DNA of 64,000 nt, taken from NCBI RefSeq assembly GCF_020179605.1, contig NZ_JAINZO010000002.1, positions 372,001 to 436,000 on the forward strand, read 5' to 3'. This stretch comes from Geomonas agri. Its GTDB lineage: Bacteria > Desulfobacterota > Desulfuromonadia > Geobacterales > Geobacteraceae. The position numbers and the translations under genes were made by a program. Shown here piece after piece: positions 62,695-64,000 of this stretch (position 1 is its first letter; the number at the start of each line of letters is the position of its first letter). The notes beneath the pieces are model-generated. The model was not told the origin of the DNA, did not search any database, and saw nothing but the letters and a program-made list of their open reading frames with translations.

Positions 62695-63891
62695 TCATCG
62701 TTCCCTCCCCTGCGCCACCGCGGCAACCTTTACCTCGATGACCAGGTCGTCCACCTGTGCGAACTGCTCCGTTACCGCACCCACCGGCCGCAGCAATTCC
62801 ACGTGCCATTGTCCCTCGTTCACCGGCCGCCCCACCGGGCTCACATTGAGGTGGGTAACCATGCCGCAGAACTCGGAGCGGCGCACCGAACGCCGGTTCT
62901 CCACCCGCCCGAGGATGATCTCTGAGAGTTCGCGTTGGTCCACCTCCACCCGCTGCCCGCTCCGCAGGTAGTACGCCGTCTCGGGGAGCCGCAGCAGCGC
63001 CGACCACGGCACTCCGCCTGCCTCGCCGAGCAGCGACGCGCTCACGCCGCGGAAGCGGCAGTTCTCGAAGCCCTGGAACAATTCGCTTGGGACCTGGAGT
63101 CGCACCGGAAAGCTGTCCCGGGCGTGGCGCAACTGCCCCCAGGCGTTGCGGTTCATCAAGGCGCGCACGGAGAAGGCGCGGGTGAAAGTCTGCTCCCCCT
63201 GGCGGTACAGCGCGAGCCATTCAAGTGCGTTCCTGGTCCAGATTAGGTTGCTGGCCAGGGAGGCGCCCAGCGTTTCCGACCAGGAACTGAGCGGCGACGC
63301 CACCTCGTACCCGAAGATACGCCGCAACCCTTCCTCCGCCACCGCGACCCGGTTCAGCCCCTCCTCGTAGTCGCGGCACAGGCGCCCGAGCACCAGGTCG
63401 CGCTGCTCATCGAGCGCCAGTGGGCCTCCCGGACCGGTCAGCTCCCTCCTGCGCCGGATCGACTCGCCACGCAACTCGAGCATGCTGGTTATGGCAGTCG
63501 GCTCCTCCGCCACCGTGGGCTCTACGGCAGCCTCTGCCTCGGATGCTCCCTCTGCTGGCGCCCCTTCCGTGTCGTGGTGTGCTGCTTCTCCCTCTTCCTT
63601 TTCCTGTGCCTCGGCAGCCGCCGGTTCCGACACGGGCTCTTCCGCCGCCGGTTCCTCCCCTTGCACTCGCCGCCGGTCCAGTTCCAGTTCCTGCTTTAGG
63701 ATCTCCAGGTCGTGGCTTAGTTCCTGCCAGGCGCGGTCCAGCGCTGCGTATTCCCTGAATTCCGCCACGGCGCGCGCCAGCAGCCCCTCTGCCTGCTCCA
63801 GTAGCACCTCCGCCTGGCGTGGCTGGAACCGTGCGGCCAGCAATTCCGGGTCAGGTCGATAGGCAACGACGTTACAGGCCAGCTTGCTCAT
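62695..63891 (-). CDS. Protein of unknown function, Tc-toxin-like C-terminal segment suspected
   Basis: The 398-residue protein has a coiled N-terminal part (about 25-75), an acidic Glu/Ala/Pro-rich stretch (about 80-130) and a globular C-terminal part. FENCRFRGVSASLLGEA near residues 277-293 and VDDLVIEVKVAAVA near 380-393 resemble, loosely, the end of Tc-toxin A subunits, where RRIKSVSVS-type strands and a terminal beta strand bind the B subunit. I cannot confirm this by eye. AGGAGG lies before the ATG. A second minus-strand gene ends 61 bases upstream and runs off the window. Confidence 0.55.
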   Translation of the reverse strand: MSKLACNVVAYRPDPELLAARFQPRQAEVLLEQAEGLLARAVAEFREYAALDRAWQELSHDLEILKQELELDRRRVQGEEPAAEEPVSEPAAAEAQEKEEGEAAHHDTEGAPAEGASEAEAAVEPTVAEEPTAITSMLELRGESIRRRRELTGPGGPLALDEQRDLVLGRLCRDYEEGLNRVAVAEEGLRRIFGYEVASPLSSWSETLGASLASNLIWTRNALEWLALYRQGEQTFTRAFSVRALMNRNAWGQLRHARDSFPVRLQVPSELFQGFENCRFRGVSASLLGEAGGVPWSALLRLPETAYYLRSGQRVEVDQRELSEIILGRVENRRSVRRSEFCGMVTHLNVSPVGRPVNEGQWHVELLRPVGAVTEQFAQVDDLVIEVKVAAVAQGRER

Positions 63892-63924
63892 GGCAGCCTC
63901 CTGGTCTTGTTCCGGCTCGGAATG

Positions 63925-63944
63925 GGGGCGGCCTGAGCCGCCCC
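63925..63944. other. GC-rich hairpin between the last two genes
   Basis: GGGCGGC-CTGA-GCCGCCC lies in the 60-base gap between minus-strand genes. It has no T-run and may be a weak terminator or processing site. Confidence 0.4.
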
Positions 63945-63951
63945 TGCACTG

Positions 63952-64000
63952 TTACAGGAAGGTGGTCCTGGTTCCCTCGGACAGGCGCGAGATCAGGTCC
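63952..64000 (-). CDS. 3' end of a gene running off the window
   Basis: The last 15 codons read DLISRLSEGTRTTFL before a TAA stop. The frame is open to the window edge. Too little is visible to name a family; its orientation and spacing suggest an operon with the 398-residue protein. Confidence 0.5.
   Translation of the reverse strand, partial: DLISRLSEGTRTTFL

Overview
The window looks like a chromosomal segment of a strictly anaerobic Geobacter-type bacterium (order Geobacterales, perhaps near Geomonas/Citrifermentans). This is inferred from the high GC content, the flagellar gene content and order, sigma-54 promoters in front of flagellar operons, an anaerobic lower-ligand gene inside the cobalamin operon, and a citrate lyase cluster. 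No tRNA, rRNA, CRISPR array, prophage or IS transposase was seen.

Layout. 1-1077 is the end of a transglutaminase-like gene. 1572-10405 (minus) is one cobamide operon: a cobalamin riboswitch leader, then cobU, cobT, cobS, an alpha-ribazole phosphatase, cbiA/cobB, a ThiC-like gene best read as bzaF, and the cobalt importer cbiM-cbiN-like-cbiQ-cbiO, closed by a terminator. 10464-17908 holds engB, an HDOD gene, a sensor kinase/sigma-54 activator pair and a glycogen phosphorylase. 17979-34712 (minus) is a flagellar supercluster in two sigma-54 units: flgB-flgC-fliE-F-G-H-I-J-motE-like-fliK-flgD-TIGR02530-flgE, then fliL-M-N-O-P-Q-R-flhB. 34782-40095 (minus) carries a TPR protein, a CheX-like/pseudo-receiver fusion, cheX, a cheY and a PAS kinase.

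40305-47983 (minus) appears to be a seven-gene unit behind a near-consensus sigma-70 promoter with palindromic operator-like sequence: outer-membrane channel, adaptor lipoprotein, RND pump, C_GCAxxG_C_C protein, DUF2892 protein, metallo-beta-lactamase-fold protein and exported rhodanese. 48142-49098 is a DUF815 ATPase. 49176-56624 (minus) is citC-citD-PPC/DUF296-citE-citF-citX-citG followed by a PAP2 phosphatase and a methyltransferase. 56849-59462 (plus) is a three-gene polyprenyl-glycan operon. The remainder has a rhodanese with an in-frame UGA (probable selenoprotein), a FemAB-like protein, a small membrane protein, a bacteriohemerythrin, a PEBP protein and an unfamiliar 398-residue protein that may belong with a gene running off the right edge.

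How the genes work together. The riboswitch operon couples cobalt uptake, lower-ligand synthesis and nucleotide-loop assembly under one cobamide sensor. The flagellar block supplies the rod base, MS and C rings, export apparatus and hook. The best leads are the UGA-containing rhodanese, palindromic repeats that have become part of two exported proteins (CbiM and the PAP2 protein), the PPC/DUF296 gene inside the citrate lyase operon, and the pump-redox operon with its operator-like promoter.
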